From positions 1 to 12,043 of the forward strand of contig CAYZXU010000074.1 in assembly GCA_964482535.1 (NCBI GenBank): a stretch of 12,043 nt of DNA. Direction: 5' to 3'. The stretch comes from CAYZXU01 sp964482535 (GTDB taxonomy: Bacteria > Desulfobacterota > Desulfobacteria > Desulfobacterales > BuS5). The notes beneath the pieces are model-generated. The model saw nothing but the letters and a program-made list of their open reading frames with translations. It was not told the DNA's origin and searched no databases. How positions within the stretch are numbered: the stretch's first letter is position 1; each line of letters begins with the position of its first letter. Made by a program: the position numbers and the translations under genes. This document shows positions 1 through 6,153 of this stretch, one piece after another.

Positions 1-1
1 A

Positions 2-253
2 ATCAACGGAGCCCAGGCAGAAAAACTCTCTGAAAAAGAATTATACCAAATCCCCGCAATTCAACGGGAACTGGAAAATGGTACAAAACAGGCGCTGGAG
101 TATGGGAAAAAGCTTGAACAGCGGCATAAAAATTTGCGTCTTGCAATATTTGTAGTCGTTGCCCTTGGCTTTGAAAGAGTCTGCTTTAAACCGGCAAGAG
201 ATATGAGTCGCAAAGAAAGGAGGGTGTACAGTGATGAGCAAACAACTACCTAA
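2..253 (+). CDS. 3' end of an unidentified gene; BrnT-like toxin C-terminus (partial at the window edge)
   Basis: An open frame enters from the left edge and runs 83 codons to a TAA, so the start is outside the window. The last 30 or so residues (FVVVALGFER, then PARDMSRKERRVY) resemble the C-terminal strand and the ARDMxRKERRxY tail of BrnT-type RNase toxins. Its stop overlaps the start of a BrnA/CopG-like antitoxin by 20 bp, the usual toxin-then-antitoxin arrangement. The first 45 residues are charged and probably helical, and they do not match a BrnT N-terminus that I recognise. The frame may therefore be a chimera, a diverged toxin, or a different gene that runs into a toxin remnant. The call rests on the tail motif and the neighbour. 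Nuclease activity cannot be judged because the catalytic N-terminal half is absent or not recognisable. Confidence 0.42.
   Translation: MNGAQAEKLSEKELYQIPAIQRELENGTKQALEYGKKLEQRHKNLRLAIFVVVALGFERVCFKPARDMSRKERRVYSDEQTTT
218..223 (+). promoter_or_regulatory. Ribosome binding site of the truncated antitoxin
   Basis: A perfect AGGAGG sits 10 bases before ATG 234 and 7 bases before the in-frame GTG 231, inside the 3' end of the upstream frame. It supports translation of the short antitoxin frame and coupling to the preceding gene. Confidence 0.55.
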
Positions 254-395
254 ATTCAAAAAAGAAGATGAAAAAAGAGAATTTTGGGCTACTCATGACT
301 CAACTGAATTCATTATGTTGACTTTGGGAACAGAATATAATCAAATCAATCAGTTTCGTTTACTTCCAGTTGCATGCTTATATCGGGGTATATAA
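234..395 (+). pseudogene. Truncated BrnA/CopG-type antitoxin
   Basis: The frame begins MSKQLPKFKKEDEKREFWAT and continues HDSTEFI. This N-terminus is typical of small CopG/BrnA-type antitoxins that pair with BrnT toxins. In intact members this is normally followed by a DW-containing linker and a ribbon-helix-helix DNA-binding and dimerisation domain, giving roughly 80 to 100 residues. Here the similarity stops after residue 27 (about position 314). The next 26 residues look unrelated and end at TAA 393-395, leaving 53 residues and no ribbon-helix-helix. A strong Shine-Dalgarno and the overlap with the upstream frame are preserved, so the break is probably recent, by deletion or recombination near 314. 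The family assignment is from memory of the N-terminal motif. The alternative is a short unrelated protein. Confidence 0.5.
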
Positions 396-411
396 GCCTC
401 CAAGTTCATCT

Positions 412-428
412 ACCTGATTTTATCGGGT
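412..428 (+). other. Small hairpin just upstream of the RNase gene's ribosome binding site
   Basis: ACCTGAT, a TTT loop and ATCGGGT can form a 7-bp stem with one T-G wobble. It ends six bases before the AGAGG (434-438) that precedes ATG 450. No T-run follows, so it is not an intrinsic terminator. Whether it affects translation or mRNA stability cannot be told from one sequence. Confidence 0.3.
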
Positions 429-449
429 GCGGCAGAGGATATTATTCAA

Positions 450-1811
450 ATGTCTAATTTTATGAACTATAATATCATTCATATCGGTGCAGAAAGCTGC
501 GTTACAGGATCCTGCCATTTATTGCAGGTTAAAGATATCAATATTATGATTGACTGTGGGCTTGCATCAGGGGATGATCCAGTACTTTCTTTTGATGAAT
601 GGCCTGTAAAACCTGCTGATATTGATTATCTTTTTTTAACCCATGCACATATTGATCATATTGGGCGGGTTCCCGAACTTATTGAAAACGGTTTTGAAGG
701 CGAGATCCTTTGCACCTCTCCAACAAAAGAGATCATTATGCCCATGCTTGCCGATGCCATGGGGTTTTCAGACAGGCTGGACAGGGAAAACAAAAAGATT
801 CAAGCGGTTATTGATGAGCTTTCATGGGGTTTTGAATATAATAAAGAATTTTCCCTGAAAAGAGGGATAAAATTCAAGTTTAAAAATGCAGGACATATTT
901 TAGGGTCTTCATTTATCCGTTTTAGTTCTGTACATCCTGAATGGTCGGTTACATTCTCCGGTGATATAGGGGCGGATAATACACCCATACTTCCTGCCCC
1001 TGATACTCCGGAGCCATCTGATCTGCTTATTATGGAATCAACCTACGGTGACAGAAATCATGGCGATAGAACCGAAAGAATATCAAGGCTGGGGAATATA
1101 TTATCCAGGGCTTTGTCCGACGGAGGCAAGGTTTTTATCCCTGCCTTTTCTCTTGGAAGAGTGCAGGAACTGATCTATGAGATGGACAGACTTTTTTCCG
1201 ATGCTGAATTATCAGACAAATATCCGGCGCTGAAAAAATATGGGAAACTGCCCGTGTTTATTGATTCTCCCCTTGGCCTTGAAATTACCAGGATATATTC
1301 AGGATTGTCGGATTATTGGGATGAAGAGGCTTGCAGAATAAAGTTTTCCGGTGATCATCCAATTGATTTCAATCATCTTTACGCTGTGGGAAAATACCCT
1401 GAACATTTGAAGCTTGTTGATTACGACAAACCTGCTGTGATAATCGCAGGTTCAGGCATGTGCAGCGGCGGCAGGATTGTTGATCATATTGAAAACGGAA
1501 TTGAAAATTCTGCAAATGATATTCTGTTTGCAGGGTATCAGGCAAAAGGCACACTCGGGAGAAAAATAAAAAAGTACAGTAAACGGTCGAATGGATATGT
1601 GTATATAAACGGCAGGAAAAAAGTGATCAGGGCGGATGTTCACGGACTTGCAGGATATTCAGCACATGCAGATCAAAAAGGGCTTGTACAATGGGTTGAA
1701 AAGATGCCGGAACGACCTGGAAAAATAAAACTTGTGCATGGTGAAGGGAAATCCATGCATGCATTATCTTTAATTCTTGAAAATTTGGGATATCAGGTTG
1801 AATATTGTTGA
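450..1811 (+). CDS. Beta-CASP metallo-beta-lactamase ribonuclease (YSH1/CPSF73-like exonuclease family)
   Basis: This 453-residue protein is a complete bacterial member of the RNA-processing beta-CASP family (COG1236 type), predicted to be a cytoplasmic zinc-dependent RNase. Visible motifs, in order, are HAHIDH at 65-70 (metal ligands), GHILGS at 148-153 and SGDIG at 170-174 with Asp172. Then come beta-CASP motif A at Glu196 (ESTYGDR), the PAFSLGRVQE helix at 231-240, GSGMCSGGR at 334-342, motif B at His406 (SAHAD) and motif C at His430 (LVHGEG). All expected ligands are present, so it should be active. No KH or other RNA-binding extension is seen, unlike archaeal CPSF1. ATG 450 is preceded by AGAGG with an 11-base spacer; ATG 462 is a possible alternative start. 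It stands alone on its strand, flanked by the toxin-antitoxin remnant and the small-gene cassette. The RNA substrate is unknown. Confidence 0.93.
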   Translation: MSNFMNYNIIHIGAESCVTGSCHLLQVKDINIMIDCGLASGDDPVLSFDEWPVKPADIDYLFLTHAHIDHIGRVPELIENGFEGEILCTSPTKEIIMPMLADAMGFSDRLDRENKKIQAVIDELSWGFEYNKEFSLKRGIKFKFKNAGHILGSSFIRFSSVHPEWSVTFSGDIGADNTPILPAPDTPEPSDLLIMESTYGDRNHGDRTERISRLGNILSRALSDGGKVFIPAFSLGRVQELIYEMDRLFSDAELSDKYPALKKYGKLPVFIDSPLGLEITRIYSGLSDYWDEEACRIKFSGDHPIDFNHLYAVGKYPEHLKLVDYDKPAVIIAGSGMCSGGRIVDHIENGIENSANDILFAGYQAKGTLGRKIKKYSKRSNGYVYINGRKKVIRADVHGLAGYSAHADQKGLVQWVEKMPERPGKIKLVHGEGKSMHALSLILENLGYQVEYC

Positions 1812-1903
1812 GGTCATAACAGGTATGCTTATAGATATGGTGATGCCTTTGAAAATATCCCCTTTTTGCAAATTTTAAAGTGTAAAGCTTAAATTTTAAT
1901 CCT

Positions 1904-1941
1904 GGAAATATGGTGGTATTTTCCTGCGGTTTTAATTTTTT
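1904..1941 (+). terminator. Possible weak terminator after the beta-CASP RNase gene
   Basis: GGAAA at 1904-1908 can pair with TTTCC at 1920-1924 around an AT- and GT-rich loop. A T-rich stretch (TTTTAATTTTTT, 1930-1941) follows after five bases. The stem is only about five pairs and the U-tract is interrupted, so this is a suggestion only. The rest of 1812-1989 is AT-rich with no gene that I can support. Confidence 0.25.
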
Positions 1942-1989
1942 GCTCTCTCATTTTTTTCTATATGAAAGTTTTTTCACCAGAAAGCAAGA

Positions 1990-2019
1990 AATCTCGGGGA
2001 CACCTTACTTGATTATTTG
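1990..2019 (+). repeat. Left copy of a 30-bp imperfect direct repeat flanking the small-gene cassette
   Basis: This copy contains the core GGGGACACCTTACTTGATTA. Compared base by base without gaps with 2528-2557 it matches at 25 of 30 positions; the mismatches are at repeat positions 4, 8, 11, 12 and 22. It ends 18 bp before ATG 2038. The core resembles a GGGGACACC-TTACTTAATT motif that I associate, from memory only, with REP/RAYT-like or IS200-type debris in related genomes. Confidence 0.65.
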
Positions 2020-2037
2020 AACCAATGGATTTTTTTA

Positions 2038-2271
2038 ATGAATTTTGCTATAATTGATAAAATTACAGCGATTGAAACGATTGCAAAGGGTACAGGAATT
2101 CGTGAAGTTAATCGTTTGAGGAAATTTTATGGGCCTGGGAACTGGAAGAAAATGAAAGGAATTGCCCGTATCCGACTTTCATCAGGAAAAATCAGGTTAG
2201 CTGAACTCCACTGGTATGAGGCTCACGGCATTGGCAAGAAAGAAATCAAACGTAAAAAATATTTGGAGTAA
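2038..2271 (+). CDS. Conserved small protein of unknown function, first gene of the cassette
   Basis: The protein has 77 residues from ATG 2038. A TTG at 2017 would add seven residues, but it lies inside the direct repeat and has no ribosome binding site. No good Shine-Dalgarno precedes ATG 2038 either, so the start is uncertain. The protein is basic. It carries an N-terminal helix-like stretch (TAIETIAKGTGIREVNRLRK), then FYGPGNWKKMKGIA, a strand-like segment (RIRLSSGKIRLAEL) and a C-terminal HWYEAHGIGKKEIKRKKYL block. The last block strongly recalls a widespread hypothetical family seen in cyanobacteria and other bacteria, which I know by sequence pattern but not by function. The His, Trp, Tyr, Glu and His cluster is the obvious candidate active or binding site. 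It is followed after 3 bp by the next small gene, so the two are probably co-translated. Confidence 0.72.
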   Translation: MNFAIIDKITAIETIAKGTGIREVNRLRKFYGPGNWKKMKGIARIRLSSGKIRLAELHWYEAHGIGKKEIKRKKYLE

Positions 2272-2274
2272 GTT

Positions 2275-2511
2275 ATGGGAAAATCAACTCAGTTTTTAGG
2301 GGGATTTGTAGTTTGTATCAATAATGTAGACTATCCGGCATCATTAGAACTTCATAAAATTTATCGTGCGATTTTAGATGAAGATGCTGCTACAGAAGGG
2401 GATACTCGAGTTATTGATGAAAGCGGAGAGGATTATTTATATCCTGCTTCCTATTTTGTCCCCATTCAAGTCCCTCAAATTGTTGAAGATTCGTTACTTA
2501 GAGCGCTTTGA
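2275..2511 (+). CDS. Conserved small acidic protein of unknown function, second gene of the cassette
   Basis: This 78-residue protein starts at ATG 2275, three bases after the previous stop, with GGAG (2265-2268) as ribosome binding site. It is acidic, in contrast to its basic partner. The visible conserved blocks are FVVCINNVDYPASLELHKIY at 12-31, then a variable loop, and RVIDESGEDYLYPASYFVPI at 45-64. The rest is a hydrophobic C-terminal helix (VPQIVEDSLLRAL). I recognise the VIDESGEDYLYP block as typical of a common hypothetical family of about this size, so the gene looks full length. I know no experimental function. The basic-then-acidic pairing, the small size and the tight coupling are compatible with a toxin-antitoxin-like or complex-forming pair, but nothing in the sequence proves this. 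Confidence 0.78.
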   Translation: MGKSTQFLGGFVVCINNVDYPASLELHKIYRAILDEDAATEGDTRVIDESGEDYLYPASYFVPIQVPQIVEDSLLRAL

Positions 2512-2527
2512 TGTGAAGGCAATTCCG

Positions 2528-2557
2528 AATTTCGTGGGAACCTTACTTAATTATTTG
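2528..2557 (+). repeat. Right copy of the 30-bp imperfect direct repeat
   Basis: This copy has the core CCTTACTTAATTATTTG and lies 16 bp after the stop of the second small gene. It is in the same orientation as the copy at 1990-2019, and the repeat starts are 538 bp apart. The two copies bracket exactly the two small genes, so the pair may have moved, or could be deleted, as a unit. No transposase or terminal inverted repeat is visible. Confidence 0.65.
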
Positions 2558-2607
2558 GGAAAAAGACAAATTTATTTTTACGGAATATTAACATTTTCCA
2601 GGAGTAT

Positions 2608-3447
2608 CTAAATGTAGTCAACTATTTGAATCAGATCTGTTATCACAATATCAGGTGAAAGATCTTTACATAGAGGGTTATCTTTTCTTAATCTTAAGGA
2701 TCTTTTATCTCCTGCAAACAGAGCTGTTTTAAATCCTGCCTTTTGTGCCGGATAAATATCTTTTAACATGTCGTTTCCCACATACAGAACCGATTCCGGC
2801 TTAATATTTTTTTGTTTTAATCTGTCTGCGGCATATTTAAAGAGTAGCATTGAAGGTTTTCCATGCCCAAAATTATATGAATAGATTATAATTTCAGGAT
2901 TAAATCCAAGTTTATCAGGATACGAGCCAAGAAACCACTTGAACAGATATTTTGTGTAAAACTGCGCGTTTGAAATTATTCCAATTTGCAAATTGCTTTT
3001 TATGCAAAAATCGAGCATTTTTTTTAAATTCGGCATGGGGTAAACAGGATTTATAATAAGTTCAAACTCTGCGGCAAATTTTTTTACAGCAGGCCGGTCA
3101 TTTATTCCAAGAACGCTCATCCATATTTTGTCTATTTCAACTTCAGGGAATTCTATGCCCTGCGCTTTCAGTTTAACATGTTTTTTCTCAATAAAATAAA
3201 AATATTTTTCTAAAACATCTTCAGTGTTTTTGTTAAATTTGAACTTTTTAAGAAGGCTGTTTATCTCTTTTATTTTTTTTGATTTTTTTTTTGTTAGACT
3301 GATATCGCCTGATTCGCTGATAAAAAGTGTGCCGTAAATATCAAAAAGAATGCAGCGAATTTTTTTATCTAAGCTTCCCCTGGGAGAAATATCTGTGAGA
3401 ACCGGCAACATTGGGTGTATATATTTTGAAACATCAGGTTCCGGCAT
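2608..3447 (-). CDS. HAD-superfamily hydrolase, partner of the adjacent glycosyltransferase
   Basis: This 279-residue protein has the four HAD motifs. Motif I is FDIYGTLF with nucleophile Asp36. Motif II is GIISN with Ser159, motif III is GHGKPS with Lys197, and motif IV is YVGNDMLKD with Asp226 and Asp230. A helical cap of about 100 residues sits between motifs I and II (C1 type). The second Asp of the usual DxDxT is Tyr38, as in haloacid dehalogenases and a set of uncharacterised HAD proteins, so ordinary phosphatase acid-base chemistry is not assured. It starts within the end of the glycosyltransferase gene (14-bp overlap), with the ribosome binding site GGAGAG inside that gene, so translation is probably coupled. 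By context it may act on a sugar phosphate or on the product of the glycosyltransferase. The coding strand has an A10 and an A8 run around residues 52-58. Confidence 0.82.
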   Translation of the reverse strand: MPEPDVSKYIHPMLPVLTDISPRGSLDKKIRCILFDIYGTLFISESGDISLTKKKSKKIKEINSLLKKFKFNKNTEDVLEKYFYFIEKKHVKLKAQGIEFPEVEIDKIWMSVLGINDRPAVKKFAAEFELIINPVYPMPNLKKMLDFCIKSNLQIGIISNAQFYTKYLFKWFLGSYPDKLGFNPEIIIYSYNFGHGKPSMLLFKYAADRLKQKNIKPESVLYVGNDMLKDIYPAQKAGFKTALFAGDKRSLRLRKDNPLCKDLSPDIVITDLIQIVDYI

Positions 3448-4864
3448 ACTCTCTCCATTTAAGCAGGCTAAATTTATTGAGGTTTAAAAATTCATCCAGC
3501 AAAGCGGTTTTATCTATACTATGGGATACAGGATATGTTTTTATTTTAAAATAAACATCAAGAAGTTTTTGCCTGTATCTTTTTTTATTATAATTTTTCA
3601 GCACTTGGTTCATGTTATTTGAGATAAGTTTTTCCATTTCCGGCCCATGACCTGGCTGTGACAAAAAAGGATTTATCTTTTTAAGAGTTTCAATATCTTT
3701 TTTCTCTGTTAATAACCTGAGTATTACTTTTTTCTGAAACCCTTCATCCAACAATCCGAAATCCATAACATTGTTTTTTGTGATAGCGGAAAAATGTTTT
3801 TTTATTTTTTCATTGTCAATATTATACTTAAACAAACGGCAGTTTTTAATAATAGTTGACTTCCATATTACAAAAAACTCCTCTTTGCCGATCCATTCAA
3901 CAGGAACAAGAAGCTTTTTGTACAGATGATTAAGTAGTATGCCTTTTTCTTCAAAATCACGGCATATATCAGGAAGCTTTCTTCCCCATAAAAATTTTTT
4001 TGCCGTCCATGCTTCAAGAAACGAAAAACCAAAACCTTCGGTTATGCTTGTGGTTATAATGGATTTTGAACTTTGGACAAGTTCGATAAAATCATTTTTC
4101 AGGCCTGCTTCAAATAAAACCCCAAGATTCTGCTTTGCGCAAAACTCCTTCCAGCTTTCATAACTGCCAATATCCGCCTCGCTGTTGGGTGGAAGGGTTA
4201 TTGCCAGTTTATCACCTGCTTTAAAAAATAAAGATAAAAGAATCGTTTCCCCTATGTTTTTTCTTCTTATTGCCCGCACAGGATACAAAACTCTGTTATC
4301 AGGAATTTTATCTTCATCTTTGATGGTAAGGGGTGTAACAGTGTTGAAGATTTTGTGCAGCCCCTCTTCTTTTAATCCCACCTTTAAAAGAATACTATAA
4401 TCCCTTGAATTAATCACTCCATAATGACAGTTCTTTAAATACGGGTCAAAAAAATATGACTGGGGGCGGCCGTCCTCTGCAAAATCATGGATCTGTAAAA
4501 AAAGTTTGAATTTTTTTTCAGGTTTTTTGGGGCTTGCTTGAATTTTTTTAAGAATTTTTAAAAAATTTTTATTTTTTGCAAGTGTGGGATTGTGTACATG
4601 CAGTATGTCGCAGCCCTCACTCCATTTTGACAAAATTGCATCCACCACAGCGTTTGCAACCACATCAGGCTCAGGCGTTTTTTCACCAGGTTTGTCATAA
4701 CCCGTGCCCGGCACATGAATAGTATCGGCAGGGAAAGAAGAATCAACAGGTTCGCCGGATATAACCAGAACCTCGCAGTTTTTTTTTATCGCTTCAATCT
4801 GCTGTTTTATTACGGTTGTTACCCCGCCCGGTTTCATATGGTAATGGAGGAAAGCTATTTTCAT
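3434..4864 (-). CDS. GT-B-fold glycosyltransferase (GT4-like)
   Basis: The protein has 476 residues from ATG 4864-4862, giving the family-typical N-terminus MKIAFLHYHMKPGGVTTVI with the donor/acceptor GG at 13-14. An upstream ATG (4918) would add 18 hydrophobic residues, but neither start has a clear Shine-Dalgarno. The N-terminal Rossmann domain includes DILHVHNP at 86-93 and QIHDFAEDGRP at 124-134. The second domain has RAIRRKN at 197-203 (nucleotide-phosphate contacts) and the E-x7-E motif EGFGFSFLE at 276-284, typical of retaining GT4-like enzymes. The C-terminal 150 or so residues are lysine-rich and less typical. Its product could be a glycoside, glycan or compatible solute; donor and acceptor cannot be read from sequence. 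It leads a two-gene unit with the HAD hydrolase and is divergent from the rpsB operon. Confidence 0.83.
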   Translation of the reverse strand: MKIAFLHYHMKPGGVTTVIKQQIEAIKKNCEVLVISGEPVDSSFPADTIHVPGTGYDKPGEKTPEPDVVANAVVDAILSKWSEGCDILHVHNPTLAKNKNFLKILKKIQASPKKPEKKFKLFLQIHDFAEDGRPQSYFFDPYLKNCHYGVINSRDYSILLKVGLKEEGLHKIFNTVTPLTIKDEDKIPDNRVLYPVRAIRRKNIGETILLSLFFKAGDKLAITLPPNSEADIGSYESWKEFCAKQNLGVLFEAGLKNDFIELVQSSKSIITTSITEGFGFSFLEAWTAKKFLWGRKLPDICRDFEEKGILLNHLYKKLLVPVEWIGKEEFFVIWKSTIIKNCRLFKYNIDNEKIKKHFSAITKNNVMDFGLLDEGFQKKVILRLLTEKKDIETLKKINPFLSQPGHGPEMEKLISNNMNQVLKNYNKKRYRQKLLDVYFKIKTYPVSHSIDKTALLDEFLNLNKFSLLKWREYAGT

Positions 4865-4920
4865 TATTATGTTAAATTGCATTGATAAACTCGTAAAAAA
4901 TAAAATCGCCGATATCATTA

Positions 4921-4949
4921 ACTCTATCTAATGTAAGATTAAACTGCAA
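4921..4949 (-). promoter_or_regulatory. Weak candidate promoter for the glycosyltransferase-HAD unit
   Basis: On the minus strand TTGCAG (4949-4944) is followed 17 bp later by TAGAGT (4926-4921). These match the sigma70 boxes at 3 of 6 and 4 of 6 positions. If used, transcription would begin near 4914, inside the long reading frame, which favours ATG 4864 as the start. The match is poor. Confidence 0.22.
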
Positions 4950-5004
4950 GGATAGATTGTTTTGTGCGAATAATTTTAGCCATGCTGAATATTTGAAATA
5001 AATA

Positions 5005-5033
5005 TTGCGATTTTTTTTTTATTTTGTTATAAA
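5005..5033 (+). promoter_or_regulatory. Probable sigma70-type promoter of the rpsB operon
   Basis: TTGCGA (5005-5010) and TATAAA (5028-5033) are separated by exactly 17 bp, with a T10 tract filling the start of the spacer. The boxes match consensus at 4 of 6 and 5 of 6 positions. It is the best-spaced pair that I found between the divergent glycosyltransferase and rpsB. Transcription would start near 5040, leaving a leader of about 195 nt before rpsB. Confidence 0.5.
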
Positions 5034-5234
5034 CGGCGATTTTAGATAGTGAATTAGCTGTGATGGATTTATATAAAACTTTGTGCAGCCGTTGCAGTGC
5101 GTATTTTCACAATAACACACGCCGCATGTACCTTTATCCCGGTGCTTTTAAATAAAATTTAAATTTTAAATTAAGAGTTGGATTCAGGGTCGATATGGGC
5201 AGTGGATAAAAACCATTTTTTAAAGGGAGAGAAA
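5034..5234 (+). promoter_or_regulatory. rpsB: Long 5' leader of rpsB
   Basis: About 200 bases separate the candidate promoter from the rpsB start. The leader has a few short pairings, for example TTGTG (5081-5085) with CACAA (5108-5112), but no strong long stem that I could build by eye. It also contains a 30-codon open frame (5063-5155) and an AT-rich stretch (5147-5175). In several bacteria S2 represses its own mRNA through the leader, so regulation here is plausible but not shown. Confidence 0.35.
5063..5155 (+). CDS. Possible 30-residue leader ORF with a CxxC motif
   Basis: ATG 5063 opens 30 codons ending at TAA 5153-5155. The peptide begins MDLYKTLCSRCSAYFHNN and ends in a basic and aromatic stretch. 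The CSRC pair followed by a His recalls a zinc knuckle. The frame is also open upstream to a GTG at 5060. No Shine-Dalgarno is visible, and a frame this short can arise by chance, so it is kept only as a candidate regulatory upstream ORF. Confidence 0.18.
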   Translation: MDLYKTLCSRCSAYFHNNTRRMYLYPGAFK

Positions 5235-6122
5235 ATGAGCAACATTACAATGAAAGAGCTTCTTGAAGCTGGAGTGCATTTTGGCCATCAGACAAAACGT
5301 TGGGATCCCAGGATGAAACCTTATATTTTTGGGGCAAGGAACGGCATATATATTATTGATCTTCAACAAACAGTGCGCATGTTCAGAACAGCATGCAAAT
5401 TTATTGAAGATACTGTCGCAAACGGAAAATCGGTGCTTTTTGTCGGAACCAAAAAGCAGGCGCGGGAATCAATATATGAAGAGGCTAACAGATCTGAAAT
5501 GTTTTATGTTCATAACAGGTGGCTTGGAGGTATGCTTACTAATTTCCAGACCATTAAAAAGAGTGTCGACCGGCTCAATTATTTAAAAGGCATAGAAAAT
5601 GATGAGACCATAAACCTTTTTCCCAAAAAAGAGCGATTAAAACTCGGCAAGGAACGTGTAAAACTTGATAACAACCTTGGTGGAATAAGCGCTATGAAGC
5701 AGCTTCCAGGGGCGATTTTTATTGTAGATACAAAAAAAGAGTCCATTGCTGTTCGTGAGGGGAGAAGACTTAATATACCCATAGTCGCCATAGTAGACAC
5801 TAACTGTAATCCTGATGATATAGATTATGTAATACCGGGTAATGATGACGCAATACGCGCGACAAGACTTGTTGCATCTAAAATAGCAGATGCATGTATT
5901 GCCGGGAAAGAAAAGCTCGCCGAAAGAATGCAGGCCGAGGCTGATAAAAAAGCTGAGGAGGAAGTCCCTGAACCTTCGGTCAAGAGTGAAGAAGTAGAAT
6001 CTGTTGAAAAAAAGGTTATTTCTGACGGAACCGCAGGGCCTGTTGTGGAGATAATTAAAAGAGGTTCAGCTAAAAAAAATATTGCAGAAAAAAAAGAGAA
6101 TGAGGCATCCTCTGAAGCATAA
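5235..6122 (+). CDS. rpsB: 30S ribosomal protein S2
   Basis: The protein has 295 residues from ATG 5235, preceded by AAAGGGAGAG, which decides this start over an upstream GTG or TTG at 5178. The N-terminus MSNITMKELLEAGVHFGHQT is diagnostic for S2, as are WDPRMKPYIFG, VLFVGTKKQAR, RWLGGMLTNF and PGAIFIVDTKKE further along. S2 binds the 30S head-body junction near S1. It is about 50 residues longer than the roughly 240 of the E. coli protein. From about residue 230 it carries a charged Glu/Lys-rich tail that is probably disordered, as in several Gram-negative lineages. It heads the operon, with tsf following after 31 bp, the near-universal rpsB-tsf pair. Confidence 0.98.
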   Translation: MSNITMKELLEAGVHFGHQTKRWDPRMKPYIFGARNGIYIIDLQQTVRMFRTACKFIEDTVANGKSVLFVGTKKQARESIYEEANRSEMFYVHNRWLGGMLTNFQTIKKSVDRLNYLKGIENDETINLFPKKERLKLGKERVKLDNNLGGISAMKQLPGAIFIVDTKKESIAVREGRRLNIPIVAIVDTNCNPDDIDYVIPGNDDAIRATRLVASKIADACIAGKEKLAERMQAEADKKAEEEVPEPSVKSEEVESVEKKVISDGTAGPVVEIIKRGSAKKNIAEKKENEASSEA

Positions 6123-6153
6123 AGATGTACTCTACGATACAGGAGAATTTAAA

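Noticed and set aside
318..341. TTGACT followed by a perfect TATAAT, as a promoter for the RNase gene
   Set aside because: The spacer is only 12 bp, too short for a sigma70 promoter, and the box 17 bp upstream of TATAAT (TTATGT) is poor. The -10 alone is not enough in AT-rich DNA.
2608..3447. Calling the HAD protein an L-2-haloacid dehalogenase because of the DxYGT motif
   Set aside because: The motif is shared by uncharacterised HAD hydrolases. The remaining dehalogenase-specific residues are not evident, and the glycosyltransferase context points elsewhere.
4558..4746. 62-codon minus-strand frame within the glycosyltransferase gene
   Set aside because: It is an out-of-frame shadow of the glycosyltransferase, whose motifs run through the same bases.
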